Source of the DNA: Ctena decussata
Taxonomy: Eukaryota; Mollusca; Bivalvia; Lucinida; Lucinidae
Direction: 5' to 3'
Assembly: GCA_963989385.1 (NCBI GenBank)
Contig: OZ022508.1
Span: forward strand, 29,038,166-29,102,165
DNA: 64,000 bases
Below the pieces are notes generated by a model that was given only the letters and a program-made list of their open reading frames with translations, was not told the DNA's origin and did no database searches. A program made the translations under genes and the position numbers. This document shows, one piece after another, positions 1 to 10,761 of this stretch. The stretch's first letter is position 1. The number at the start of each line of letters is the position of its first letter.

Positions 1-873
1 TTGAATCGCTTGATACTCTCGGACTAGGAAGAAGGATATTAATAAAAAGGCGGCTGTCAAATGCTGACAAAATGCAATGCCATAATCATTTTTCGCAAGT
101 TTTACTAGTTTTAGTTGAAATTATGCAATGATAGCGATCAAACATTTTTTGACTGCATTAACGTTTGCCAATTCCCTCGGGAGATGTTGAAAACCTCGGC
201 CTTTGGCATCGGGTTACAACATTTCCCTTTGGCCCTTGCGAACGTTAATGCATGTAAAACCATGTTTGATCCTAGTGAACTCTTCTGTCTCAGAGTTCGA
301 GCAGTACATTTCTAATACAAAAAAGGGTACTGCTTTTAGTTAAACCATATTTTTATTTTCAGACAGTTTTATTTTGTTAAGAAAAAAAAACCGGAGGCAT
401 TTTGCGTTTTATGTAAGTTTGTTCTAATTGCAAGGAAAAAAGATAGTTTTATGGGGCATTTGGCAAAACAAGATAAAACAGTTCTAGTCCTTTTCAAAAT
501 ATTGTATCCAAATTTTGATGTACTATTTCTCGATCTCAAGGCGCCAGACATCATGGACATAGCACTATATGATAAAGTTTGTCTTTGGTTCTCATGGAGT
601 CAGTATTCCAACTATGGTTTGAGGGCTGGATTTGGATTTTGATTGTTTCAGTTCCTGGTCTTTGCATACTTTTTACTTTTGTTATGTTTGGTGACCTTGC
701 ACTACCAAATTAGAGGTAGGAAAATAGTTTTGCGCGTATCTACTTTTATTAATTCATCTACTTTTTGATTCACTAGTAACACGGGATTAAATTGCTTGAG
801 AATAATTATTCGTTTGAGAAAATCTGAAGTTCTGTAAAAAGAATTTCAGCTTGTGATGTCATAGAAACTTGAA

Positions 874-1102
874 ATGGGTGGAGCATGGCATGCACTGTTT
901 GCCATGCTCCGATTCCAAAGACGCCATATATCTTTTACCATAGCAATATTAAGAATTCTTTTTGATGTCAAAATAACGGAATCGAGAGGTCATTCCGCCA
1001 CGGTACTAAACACACCAGATGATAATTCTATAGTTGGAACGGTAGCCGATCTATCATGTCAGTGCTGTCGGAGCATGGCGAACAGTTTATGCCATGCTCC
1101 GC
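874..1102. repeat. Pair of GGAGCATGGC hairpins in inverted orientation
   Basis: GGAGCATGGC...GCCATGCTCC occurs at 881-910 and 1,071-1,101. Their loops are inverted with respect to each other, suggesting the ends of a small foldback element. Confidence 0.6.
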
Positions 1103-1298
1103 TAATTTTTCAATGGCATTACAAACTGAAATTTTTTCAACAGAAATTTCAGATTTCCTCAAACAAATAAGTATTTTTAAGTCATGTAATACTATGACTC
1201 CATGTTTATAGACAATGCTATCATGGCAAGTAGATTATGCAATTTAAAGTAAAAACTCAAGCTGAATTAGCATTTGTTATAATGAAACTGAGAACCAG

Positions 1299-1570
1299 TT
1301 AAGGTGAATGGATCCGTTTTCGTTGGATGACACTGTTACATTTTCATTTCTGCCTCTCTCATCAATGGGGACCTTTCATTTCTGCCTCTCTCATCAATGG
1401 GGACCAACTCTTAAAGGAATGAATGTGTTCCCCCTAGGTTCGCATTATCTCATTTAAAAGTAAATCCCTTTTCGGAGGGTTTCGTTAAACAGTGAAACAA
1501 GCAAGTCACAAAAATCGTCTTATTTTGTAAAAATGGCGAAAAAACAAAGAAGTGTACCCATATACCTTAA
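1299..1570. mobile_element. MITE family F (TTAAGGTGAATGG termini), copy F1
   Basis: TTAAGGTGAATGGATCC at the left and GTACCCATATACCTTAA at the right form inverted ends. Inside, a 38-bp segment (TTCATTTCTGCCTCTCTCAT...) is duplicated in tandem at 1,338-1,408. Confidence 0.7.
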
Positions 1571-1587
1571 TTTTACTAGCTACAGAG

Positions 1588-1746
1588 CATGATCAGGCCC
1601 GGGGGTTATAAAACTTGAGTACATTCTCAAACTCAAAATAAAGCACACTGATTGGCTGCTTCCGAGCACATGCTCGGAAGCAGCCAATCAGTGTGCTTTA
1701 TTTTGAGTTTGAGATTTTACTCAAGTTTTATAACCTCAGACCCTGA
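1588..1746. repeat. Long near-perfect hairpin
   Basis: Arms of about 74 bp: AGCACACTGATTGGCTGCTT is followed by CCGAGCA, and the inverse starts at TGCTCGGAAG. Outer parts include GGTTATAAAACTTGAGTA. The loop is about 2 nt. It is probably a young foldback MITE. Confidence 0.85.
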
Positions 1747-2012
1747 CTGCTCTTTGAGATCTGTCTTATCTAAGACTTTTATGCTTGCATACTTCTGTTA
1801 CAATTTGTAAGGTGTAAAGGTACACATCCATGTAGTCCAGCCATTTTGTAAAAGGGAATACCTTTTGTGGCTTCCTTTTAATCTCCTCTTGATGATAAAG
1901 CCCTTCCCAATCTGGGTCTACGCTACACGGAAATGACTTGCTCTAAGGAGAGCAAAATCCTTTCCTTTAGCCCATTCCATTCGGGATAACCCCTTTAGGA
2001 GTATCTTGGCAA

Positions 2013-2195
2013 ACAGTTTGGATCCAGATCAGGCCCCACAAAGGTGGGGCCTGATCTGAGATCCAAACTGTTTGCTGCCTAGACATCATTTCTACAAGAA
2101 TGAGTTAGACCAATATTGTCAAAATATTCTTGATTTTTGATGCAGACGACAATTTCAGCAGACGACAAAAAATACCCAGAATGCAATGGGTTAAT
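2013..2195 (+). repeat. Dispersed repeat with hairpin, copy K1
   Basis: The hairpin has CAGATCAGGCCCCAC / GTGGGGCCTGATCTG inside GCAAACAGTTTGGAT arms. A shared flank follows (CAAAATATTCTTGA, GATGCAGACGACAATTTCAG) and matches 24,148-24,330. Confidence 0.85.
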
Positions 2196-2308
2196 AGTTG
2201 ACCATCACTGAGAAGGGAGTCAAAATGAAATTGGGAGGGTTGCTTCCCATGAAGTGTACTCATTAACCTTAAGATCAATCTGGCAAAATATGAAATCCTG
2301 TTACTTAC

Positions 2309-2438
2309 AGTAGACAAGAAATCCCATGATGAGCAGGAAGAGCTGGTCAATATTGTCTTTGATCTCGCCTTTCCATGTCTCTAATTCAGCTATATGTTTA
2401 TTCATAGTCTCTAGAACTGTAGATGTATTGTCAGCCAT
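2309..2438 (-). CDS. Possible first coding exon of an ammonium transporter (Amt) gene
   Basis: An ATG at 2,436-2,438 opens 43 codons ending at a consensus donor (TACT|GTAAGT, phase 1). The peptide has a polar N-terminus with amphipathic, helix-like composition and ends D-N-I-D-Q-L-F-L-L-I-M-G-F-L-V-Y. This resembles the start of the first membrane helix of invertebrate Amt/Rh-type ammonium channels, where (L)DQFF-LIxMG is followed by FMQxGFAFLEAG. Such proteins conduct ammonia across plasma membranes. No following exon is recognisable in 1-2,308, so it would lie outside the window. The identification rests on about 16 residues. It could be another membrane protein. Confidence 0.42.
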
Positions 2439-2527
2439 CTTTTATAGTATTTTTTCTCCTTTGTGGAGACTATTATCTAAATATCTCAATTTTCCTCAAT
2501 ATCGAGTCTCCTGAACTGTTTACTGTA

Positions 2528-2775
2528 TTAAGGTGAATGGGTGCACTTGCTTTAAGCGAAGCAACTCTGCCATTTTCATTATTGCCTCCTTTCTAAATTG
2601 GGCCAACTCTTAAATGAAAGAATTTGCACCAAGATAGCAAATTCTTTCCTTCAAGACAACCCCATTTTGAAAGTCCTACATTGTCCTGGGAAACTATCAG
2701 CAAGTCACCAAAGTTGTCACCCTTTGTAAAAATGGTGGATAAACATGAAAATACTCTCATACACATCAACATTAA
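2528..2775. mobile_element. MITE family F, copy F2
   Basis: It begins TTAAGGTGAATGGGTGCAC and shares GCAACTCTGCCATTTTCATT. The right end is poorly preserved. It sits less than 100 bp upstream of the putative Amt exon. Confidence 0.55.
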
Positions 2776-3567
2776 AATTTTGAACTTTGACCTTATCAAT
2801 TTTATTATTACGTCATGGTTAACTAGCTCCACAGTATTTGCTGCGGGAAGTCCGTAACAGTTATTAGGATCCATATGGTAAAACCGTACAAAAGACATAT
2901 TTGATTTTTCAGAAAAAAAATATCAGGCATCTCATCGAGAATTCCTTTTTAATCCAAAAACATTCGTTCACTAATTTATTTTTCACTTTATGCGCTCTTT
3001 CTATCTGTACACAACGATTGCTTCTTAAGAATAACTCCAAAACTGTTGAGTTCACTGATTCGAAAAGAACACTTTCATACCTTTTTTCGGTTTTGTCAAA
3101 GGACAGAGTTTTTTTTTTAAATAATCTTAATAAAATCTACATTTACTTGCCTATTAAATGAGGCAATTGCTATATATCTAGAATATCTCCATAAAATAAG
3201 AAACTTTGTCACTCTGTTAATGACTTTTTCTACACCGAATACCTAGGTCATGGCTCATTTGAACTGCGGTTTGCGTTGACCAGCGTTTTCACATGCGCGG
3301 TTTTGCCAGTATATTTGTCGCGTGGTTTGATTCTGCATTCTGGCACATCTCCATACCGGCTCTCACAGTCTCTGGCCGTTTGAAGCTTATTCTCAATGGA
3401 ATTTTGCTTTCGAAAGAATAAAGAAAAGCACGAAAGCTGGACCAACGTTTTCCTTCGCTGGGGACAACATCATGAGAAACGGTGCCATCGGGAATATATA
3501 AAGTGTGTATAAAAAGCAGTCCGTTAAACGCATGCGTAGATCGTCAATATAATAACTGGAATTAGCA

Positions 3568-3630
3568 AAATGCGTATGCCTAGGTCAGACTGCGCATACA
3601 TGCGCAGTCTGACCTTGGCCTGCGCAGTTC
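3568..3630. repeat. GC-rich hairpin
   Basis: Arms GGTCAGACTGCGCATA / ATGCGCAGTCTGACC with a minimal loop, and outer CCTAGG / CCTTGG similarity. Confidence 0.75.
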
Positions 3631-3992
3631 GCAAATGCCCGAATACATGTTTTGCCAAGACATTTTTCATTTATTCGCACGACCTTATTGCTGTGACTGT
3701 ATAAATACAGTTGCTTAGCAAAATGTAATTATTGCATTGTATGTGGCAAAACTGTTGTGACCGTGGGCAAAGTTTATATAAACAGAGGTCTCATGCAGCC
3801 GAGAAAATGGAGGGTCACTTCGACCATAGGATTTTGTCACCTATAATTGAGAAATTTAAGTTGTGAATGCCAGCAGCTAAATTTTCAAAAGTTTCTAAAG
3901 TACAATCCCACGTTTTCTGTGTCAAACTGATAAAAAAAAGATTCAAGATCAAATGTTGTATATGTACATCTTGTTTTAAAGATAACAATAGA

Positions 3993-4003
3993 ACCCCCCC
4001 ACC

Positions 4004-4034
<31 letters not shown>

Positions 4035-4048
4035 AAAAAAAAAAAAAA
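3993..4048 (+). repeat. Poly-C / poly-A tract
   Basis: About 26 C (one A interruption) is followed by about 24 A. The C run could form i-motif or G-quadruplex structure, and its length is unreliable in sequencing. Confidence 0.95.
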
Positions 4049-4511
4049 TGAAAAATACAACAAACAAACAATGTACGATTTTTTCAAATAAATGTTTTTC
4101 TCTTCCTTTTCTTCGTTGTTTATTATTTTCGAAGGTCAGGAGAAGAACTGCCTAAGCATCTATGCTTCCATTGTGATCCTATTGTTTGTTAAACGGTGTA
4201 TATTGTAATGAGACAATATGTTTAAACTAATGTCAGTTCATTGTCTTATCAGTTCTGTATATGATAAAGTGCAATCATGCATCACCGAACGAAGAACCAC
4301 AAAATGACATGTACTTACATGTAAGTGGAGCCAATTTTCAGTGTTTTTCGAGCAAAGCCAGTAGAATGCATTTAGAAACCTATAGAATTAGTATTTGGGA
4401 CATTTGCGCCCTTTGCTCGATGAATGCATGCTTTTACATATATTTGTATGAAATCAGCTGAATATGGCAAACTTCGAGTATATGTTGGTGCTAAACTTCC
4501 ATTGTTCAGTA

Positions 4512-4733
4512 TTTATACTTTGCTGGACGAATGGATGGATGACTTGCTGTTTTACGGCCCTTTACACAGTATTTCAGTCATATCGAACGGATTAAGGCTT
4601 GATAATGCATGACTTTGTGTAATGGAACCTCGTTTTCGGATGAAAAGATTTCCGCCTTCAGCGGGAATTGAACCCGGATGTCTAGTTAAGCAGGGTAGCG
4701 GACAACTGGTTAACGGGGCTCCTTTTATGCTGG
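4512..4733 (-). mobile_element. tRNA-derived SINE, copy S1
   Basis: On the minus strand the head GGAGCCCCGTTAACCAGTTG precedes a near-consensus Pol III B box (GGGTTCAATTCCC), then GAAGGCGGAAATC. The body contains ATATGACTGAAATACTGTGT and the tail is ATCCATCCATTCG. S2 repeats it in tandem about 390 bp away. Confidence 0.7.
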
Positions 4734-4768
4734 AGAAAGTCCCCGGGGCTCTTTTTATGCTGGACAAA

Positions 4769-4779
4769 GCCCCCCCCCC

Positions 4780-4810
<31 letters not shown>

Positions 4811-4813
4811 ACG
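4769..4813 (+). repeat. Poly-C tract followed by (CA)n
   Basis: About 27 C are followed by an ACACAC run. Confidence 0.95.
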
Positions 4814-4903
4814 AAAAAATTACAGGAAGTACATGGGATGCAATCGGCTGAATATGATAAACTATATGTTGCTGCTTAATTCTATTGTTTAATATGCGTA
4901 TTG

Positions 4904-5078
4904 TGTTGGATGAATGGATGGAAGACTTGCTGTTTTACGTCCCTTTCAACTGTATTTAAGTCATTTCGAGCCGATTTCATAATGCAAGACTATGCGCAAT
5001 GGAACCTTGTTTACGGATAAACAGATTCCGCCTCCGCAGTTTTAGCAGGCCAGCGCTTAACTGGGTTACATGGGCTCC
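4904..5078 (-). mobile_element. tRNA-derived SINE, copy S2
   Basis: Diverged copy of S1 in the same orientation. The shared tail is AGCAAGTCTTCCATCCATTC and the head runs to GAGCCCATGTAACC. The flanking sequence (CTGAATATG) also repeats, so S1-S2 is a segmental tandem duplication. Confidence 0.62.
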
Positions 5079-5254
5079 TTTTATGGAGAAAGCCCTGAAG
5101 AAATTACAGGAAATCTATTGTAGCACCGTCATCCAATTTTAATGTTGTCATCATCCGTTTATCTGATGCCGAATCTGACATCTTTCTGGTTTTAGTGGAA
5201 AAAAATTAGCTTAAGATAAAACCGTATTTAGCGTAATTTCAAGAAAACCTGCAT

Positions 5255-5320
5255 TGAAACAGTTTAGACCCAGATCAGACTGCCTTCAAGGGCAGTCTGA
5301 TCAGGGTCATCACTGTTGAC
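5255..5320. repeat. CTGATC-core hairpin
   Basis: Arms CCCAGATCAGACTGCC / GGCAGTCTGATCAGGG, loop TTCAAG. It resembles the centres of MITE families A and B. Confidence 0.7.
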
Positions 5321-5329
5321 CAAGATATA

Positions 5330-6540
5330 TTTGTTTATAAAATACCCCACTGAAAAGGGAAATGGACTCGTCCAAAGATGAGGACGGAATATTCTATTAC
5401 AGAAATGATGGGGATGTCCAAACACTCTTGGAGTCCATACATTTCACCTTAAAATGATATTTATCTAAAGATACTATCACCTGTCTTGTTAAATTAAGTA
5501 TCACCTTCATATTTATAATACAATAACTGAGATATAGCAAATATTCGAAAGGTCCTAAAGGCACACACAAGGTTGAGATTCTATACATAATCTTTGCGTT
5601 TATGACGCATACATTTGAATATATTACAGAGCTGACGTAGGAAGGGATCCGATTTTCTTTCTGGATGAGACACATAAAAGAGACCCTTAGTGCACCAAGG
5701 GTCAAGTTTAATTAAAGAGTACATAAGAGTACTTGGTTAATATATGCGTTTGTAAACGAGGTTCAGAAAACAGATATGGTCCGCGTCGTGAGGGGATAGG
5801 GTCAGATACAGATTTGAATGTGACGCCCAATCTGAGTGTTAATATTGCCTTTTGCGGAGACGACTTCCATAATATTTTCTTAAGTTATTTTTCAGTGCGC
5901 AATTTTTAAGTTATACTCGATCCGATGACCATATTCCAGCAGGTTATTAGGAGATTGTTTCAGCCACAGGTATATGACAAGGAAAGCTATGCATTGCCCT
6001 TATCTAGATTGAAGTGTAATTTATTACACCATTTTACGCTATTTTGCTCAGAAATATATTTGTGGCCTCCTGTTTGCTTTCTTGGACATTGAAACCCTTC
6101 CTTTGTCCCAAGATCACTGCAAGCGGAAAAATATACGAGCGCTTCTCTAGCCATGACAATTAGCCACAAACAGGTAGTAATGTGTGCACAAAAGATGATC
6201 ATAGAATCACAGGGATGTAACTCCAAAAATAGGTAAGTGGAAGCAACCATTCCAATAATTAACTCCCAGACTCAGCCTAATGCACATTGCTACAAAGCTT
6301 CATCAATATATTCAAAACCATTACTAAGTAATGGCGCGCACAAAAATAGTTTATGATTAAAGAGCCATAACTCTGAAAGTAGCTTAGTAAGGGGCAGCAA
6401 CCGTTTTATACGACTCACACCGTCTCAACATCATCTGCACAGTTATAAATTTCATCAAGATTCATAGTAATGGTTCGCAGAAGAATAGCCTTAATACTAA
6501 TCAAAGGATGCAACTAAATATAAATAAATAAATAAAGGAA
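5330..6540. other. Intergenic, nothing recognised
   Basis: AT-rich with short reading frames only. No repeat family or exon that I can name. Confidence 0.6.
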
Positions 6541-6744
6541 TGAGGAGCAATTATTCGTATATGCAACGCATACAATACAAACTGCTAAAAAATTCATCAT
6601 GATGTCCCACTGAGAAGGGAGGCAAAAATGAAAGTCACAAGTTGCTTCCCCTGAAGGCGTATTGCCTCTCTTTGTTTCCCTTAATTACCCATAGACAGAT
6701 TTATATAGGCTGCCGACTTGCTATTTGTTTATTCCTTTTGATAG

Positions 6745-7135
6745 ATATCCATAATTAGTAATGGATATAATAAATGGTTATCCATAATTCAGAAAAGTGA
6801 TATCCAAAGTTTGAATTAGTGATATCCATTATTGTTTATGAATATCCATGATAATTTATGGATGTCCATAATTCGAATTATGGATATCAATAATTCAGCC
6901 CGTCGTATTGATACCACTAATTCAAATCATGGATATCCATAATTCGAATTATGGATATCGATAATTCGAATTAGTGACATCAATAATTCGAATAATTCGA
7001 ATCAGTGATATCAATAAGTCGAATAAGTAATATCCATAAATCCGACCGACTTATAGTTATGTACAGTTCGGTTTTGTGATATATTGAATTCCATTATTCG
7101 AATTACTGAAACCAATAAATGGGCTGAGTTATGGA
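6745..7135. repeat. Palindromic GGATATCC/TTCGAA satellite
   Basis: It is a run of repeated ATGGATATCCATAATTCG-like words on both strands (GAATTATGGATATCAATAAT and so on), with many self-complementary sites. Unit length is irregular, about 25-30 bp. Confidence 0.85.
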
Positions 7136-7175
7136 TATATTGTTTTGTATGTAAGGGAGTTAAACACATGGCATT

Positions 7176-7411
7176 GGGCCGTGACACGACAAAACCAACA
7201 ATGTGGCAGTTGCACCCAGCGAAGGCTCAGATCAGCCTGGGCTTCCGCCAAGCCTGATCAGAGTCTTCACTATGCGCTTAAAAGGTAGCTAAAAGTCTAA
7301 GCTAGCTTCATGCGGACAGCAAAGACTCTGATCAGACTGGGCGGATGCCCAGGCTGATCTGTGTCTGCGCTGGACGCACAACCACTTGTTGGTTTTCTCG
7401 TGTCGCGGCTT
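7176..7411. mobile_element. Palindromic MITE family A, copy A1
   Basis: This is a 236-bp inverted-repeat element whose two halves fold into one long imperfect hairpin: GGCCGTGACACGACAAAACC at the left, GGTTTTCTCGTGTCGCGGC at the right, with CTGATCAG-rich stems. It is one of ten copies here. It has no coding potential and no clear target duplication in this copy. Confidence 0.88.
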
Positions 7412-7879
7412 AAATGAGATAATTCAGCAACCTTCCCGATTTACTTTTGCTGCATCCGATTGAAATAAATCCTGTCAATGCCAGTCGTAATGTGATCCAC
7501 GCCAGTTCATTTTAAGAGAAAATCATTTATGCTCTTCATGCCAGCCCCGTAAGGGTACCATCATTGTTAGGGAACGGCATAGACAAAACTGACTGACATG
7601 ATCGTATCGCGGCTGGTACAGAGCGAATCTGTTTACATTTGACAACATTGGATCTGTATTACAGGGTTCAATAATAAGAAGACCTACTGTATAATTACAT
7701 CCTTTCTTGTGATCAATCAAATATGATATTTAATAATATTTATCGTTTATTTTCTTTGTAATTTGTAACTAATTTATAACCTCTGTTTGAAGAAATTGAT
7801 GTAGTTCGCCATATATAGTTTAGTTACCGTATTTTTCAGAAAACTCAAACCTAAAAGGGAACAAGATCCAAGCTGATAT

Positions 7880-8115
7880 GAGCCGCGACACGACAAAACC
7901 AACAATGTGGTTGTGCGCCCAGCGCAGACTCAGATCAGCCTGGATATCCGCCCAGTTTGACCAGACTCTTCATTAAGCGCTCAAAGGGTAGCTAATGGTC
8001 TAAGCTACCTCTATGCGGACAGCGAAGACTCTGATCAGACTGGGCGGATGCCCAGGCTGATCTGAGTCTGCGCTGGGCGCATAACCACATTGTTGGTTTT
8101 CTCGCGTCGCGGCTC
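7880..8115. mobile_element. Palindromic MITE family A, copy A2
   Basis: It is 236 bp from GAGCCGCGACACGAC to GTCGCGGCTC. The inner stems carry CGCAGACTCAGATCAGCCTG and its inverted partner. It lies about 470 bp from A1. The target duplication is reduced to AT. Confidence 0.9.
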
Positions 8116-8119
8116 ATGT

Positions 8120-8930
8120 TTAATACCATAGTTCGTTCACCTGTGCGACGAATAATATTTGGTCGTGTGAACACTGCAGCAAATATTTCATTGCCAAAGT
8201 TTATATGACAAAGATTCTATGTCACGTTTTCTTTAACAAATAATTCGCTCCGTGTAAACGCAAAATGTTGTGCATACTTTCTTCGTTACAAATTCTGTGA
8301 CATAGAAACTTTGCTCGTGAGATTGCGGCCTAACAATTGGTTATTGAGTATCCATCAACCATAAACATCCTAGCAGATAACCAGCGGTGATATAGGCCTA
8401 GAAAATGGGCATAAATCTAGAATTATATGATGATGGTTACATTGCAAGACATGTTATGTAACGACTTTATTATCAATTCGTTCACATATATTTGAAAGCA
8501 AAACGGATTTATAAAGACCAGATACATTTGCAAAGACAAACTCTATAATTAACCTGCATTTGCAAAGACAAATTGTACACGCAACAATATATATATCACA
8601 AAGATGAATTCAGTTGCCAGCACACATTTGCTAGATGCTGTTGTTGTATCCATTCTCATAACAATGTTCCTCAGGAAGCTCAGCGGAGCATATCATTGTT
8701 GCACAGTCCTGGCACCGAGTTTGTCCATATTTGCTAGATCAATGCCATGAAATGCCTTGATAAAAAAATATATGCAAAGATGTATCTCATGGTTAACATA
8801 CATTTTCAAGGACAATTTCCATGATAAATATACAGTTTTCATCTGAGCATAAACGATAAAATCAGCACTGACTTGACGTTAATTAAGTTTTATGGCATTG
8901 AATCAACGTTGATTCAATGCTGATCCAACG
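8120..8930. other. Intergenic, nothing recognised
   Basis: AT-rich DNA between MITE A2 and the nested repeat. Several CATTTGCAAAGACAA words suggest an old degenerate repeat. Confidence 0.5.
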
Positions 8931-8931
8931 T

Positions 8932-9515
8932 TGGATAATCCATATACATGTCAGAGGTATGTGACAGAGCAACTGAAGCGCAAAGATGATATGTCTGACC
9001 CATTCTGCACAGCATTCGCCATTTTCGGCACAAATGTTATTTTTAAAATTCCTCACCTATACACTTCACAGTTTGAAATAAATAGAAGATCTTACATGAG
9101 TGCTCATGTATTACTGAATTTATTAAACGAGTTGGGGAAAAAGATAAGATGCGAGGCTTGCCGAGCATCTTATCGGTTTTCCCCAACGAGTTTAATAAAT
9201 TGAATAATACAGGAGCACGAATGCAAGATTCTATTAATCATATGACACTAATATCGCGTTTTATAAACAAATTTTGCACAAAACGTCACGATTTTGCCAT
9301 TAGAAAACGCGACGTTTTATGGACGTCAACGCATAACGTTTCGACGTAATTTGCGTATTTAATCCACTAGTGGATTATCGTTTTTAATGCATGGCTTTAA
9401 TACACTCTCAGATGCGACGTCATATGATAAAACTGGATCTTCAGATTGAAAAAAAAACAACATCAGCTGTAAAACGTTTTTTCGGATGAGACGTTTTTTT
9501 AATCATTTTATTTTT
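8932..9515 (+). repeat. Dispersed repeat carrying the family E insertion
   Basis: Sequence 8,932-9,082 plus 9,432-9,515 matches 15,743-15,981. Shared landmarks are TGTGACAGAGCAA, AGCGCAAAGATG, CACCATTTTCGGCACA (variant), TTTGAAATAAA, then ACTGG and CATCGGCTGTAAAA. Confidence 0.78.
9083..9427 (+). mobile_element. Nested 345-bp hairpin element (family E), copy E1
   Basis: It is flanked on both sides by TAAA (9,079-9,082 and 9,428-9,431). The paralogous outer repeat at 15,743-15,981 has a single TAAA and no insert, so the boundaries come from a filled/empty-site comparison. The ends (TAGAAGATC ... CATATGA) are not inverted repeats. Inside are a palindrome around TTACATGAGTGCTCATGTA, a long hairpin (GAGTTGGGGAAAAAGATAAG with its inverse), and AATCCACTAGTGGATT. 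No ORF. Confidence 0.85.
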
Positions 9516-9629
9516 AGGGCTGGTTTTGCTAGTTTATGCCCACGATCGACATACATTTAAAATATACATTTCTACTATTAACATACATTTGATAACTTTC
9601 ATTATCAATACAAACTTGCAAAAATAAAT

Positions 9630-9867
9630 GAGCCGTGATACGACACAACCAACAAAGTGGCATGTGCGCCCAGCGCAGGCTCAGATCAACCTGGGCATCT
9701 GCCCAGTCTGATCAGAGCCTTTGCAGTGCGCTTAAAGAGTGGCTAAGTGTCCAAGCTACCTTCATGCCGAAAGTGAACACTTTAATCAGGCTGGGTAGAT
9801 GTCCAGGCTGAACTGAGTCTTCGCTGGGCGTACATGCCGCTTTGTTGGTTTACTCGTGTCGCGGCTC
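9630..9867. mobile_element. Palindromic MITE family A, copy A3
   Basis: It is 238 bp with the family termini (GAGCCGTGATACGAC ... GTCGCGGCTC), flanked on both sides by AAAT, a candidate 4-bp target-site duplication. Confidence 0.9.
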
Positions 9868-10091
9868 AAATTCCATCAACAAAATGTTATTACAAGAGAT
9901 GTGCCTTATAACATATGCTAACAGTAAAGAATGTGATCATGAAGAAGCTGATCTAGCCCCGGATCCAGGGGTGAGCTTTGGGGCTTGAGCTCCGCCTCCT
10001 GGGTCTCTGTGCTCAATATAATGCATGAATGCAGGTATAATAAGGAGCACCTCGTGATAATTTTAGATGATGTTCCGTAATGTCAAATTGA

Positions 10092-10168
10092 AATATATGT
10101 TATGGCATCTAATTGGAATCGCTTCGTCGAGGCGATTTCAATGAGATGCCATAACATATGTTTAAAGG
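10092..10168. repeat. Long hairpin
   Basis: Arms ATATGTTATGGCATCTAATT / AGATGCCATAACATATG with a GGAATCGC / GCGATTTC inner stem. Confidence 0.78.
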
Positions 10169-10525
10169 TAAGCCTGATATCATCTTCTTTTTTTTTTCTT
10201 CGTATACGCTATTTTATCTGAAAACCTGGTTATGGCCTCTTTCCGTTTGGGCCCTAAGCCCCAACAGCTAGTTGTGGTCTAGATCCGGGCCTATGATAAG
10301 TCTTTCCTATTTACAGGAACAATCAGTGGAAATGAGACGTCTAGAATAGGGCTGACTACCATTTTGTTACTAATATTCGAAATATTTGTTGTTTGATGTT
10401 GTTTTTTTACGACGAGGAAATGCGTCCTGATGATTGGTCTAATTGTGCGAATATAAAGACTGACCTTTGGCCAGTGCTACAAGGTACACTCTCTTGTGCT
10501 GCATACTTGATGAAGAAGATAAAAT

Positions 10526-10761
10526 GAGCCGCGACGCGAGAATACCAACAATGTGGATGTGCGCCCAGCGCAGACTCAGATCAGCCTGGGCATCCGCCCA
10601 GTCTGGTCAGAGTCTTCGCTGTCCGCATGAGGGTAGCTGAGACCCTTAGCTACCCTTTAAGCGCTTAGCGAAGAATCTGATTGGACTGTGCTGATACCAA
10701 GGATGATCTGAGTCTGCGTTGGGCGCACTACCACATTGTTGGTTTTCTCGCGTCGCGGCTC
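10526..10761. mobile_element. Palindromic MITE family A, copy A4
   Basis: It is 236 bp with termini GAGCCGCGACGCGAG / CGCGTCGCGGCTC, and is flanked by AAAT on both sides. Confidence 0.9.

Noticed and set aside
3867..4091. Proline/lysine-rich or glycine/phenylalanine-rich reading frames
   Set aside because: They are translations of the poly-C/poly-A tract, not genes. The same holds at 4,552-4,879.
6600..6700. Possible further family F copy (GAAGGGAGGCAAAAATGAAAG...)
   Set aside because: Only part of the body matches and no termini were found, so it was not listed as an element.
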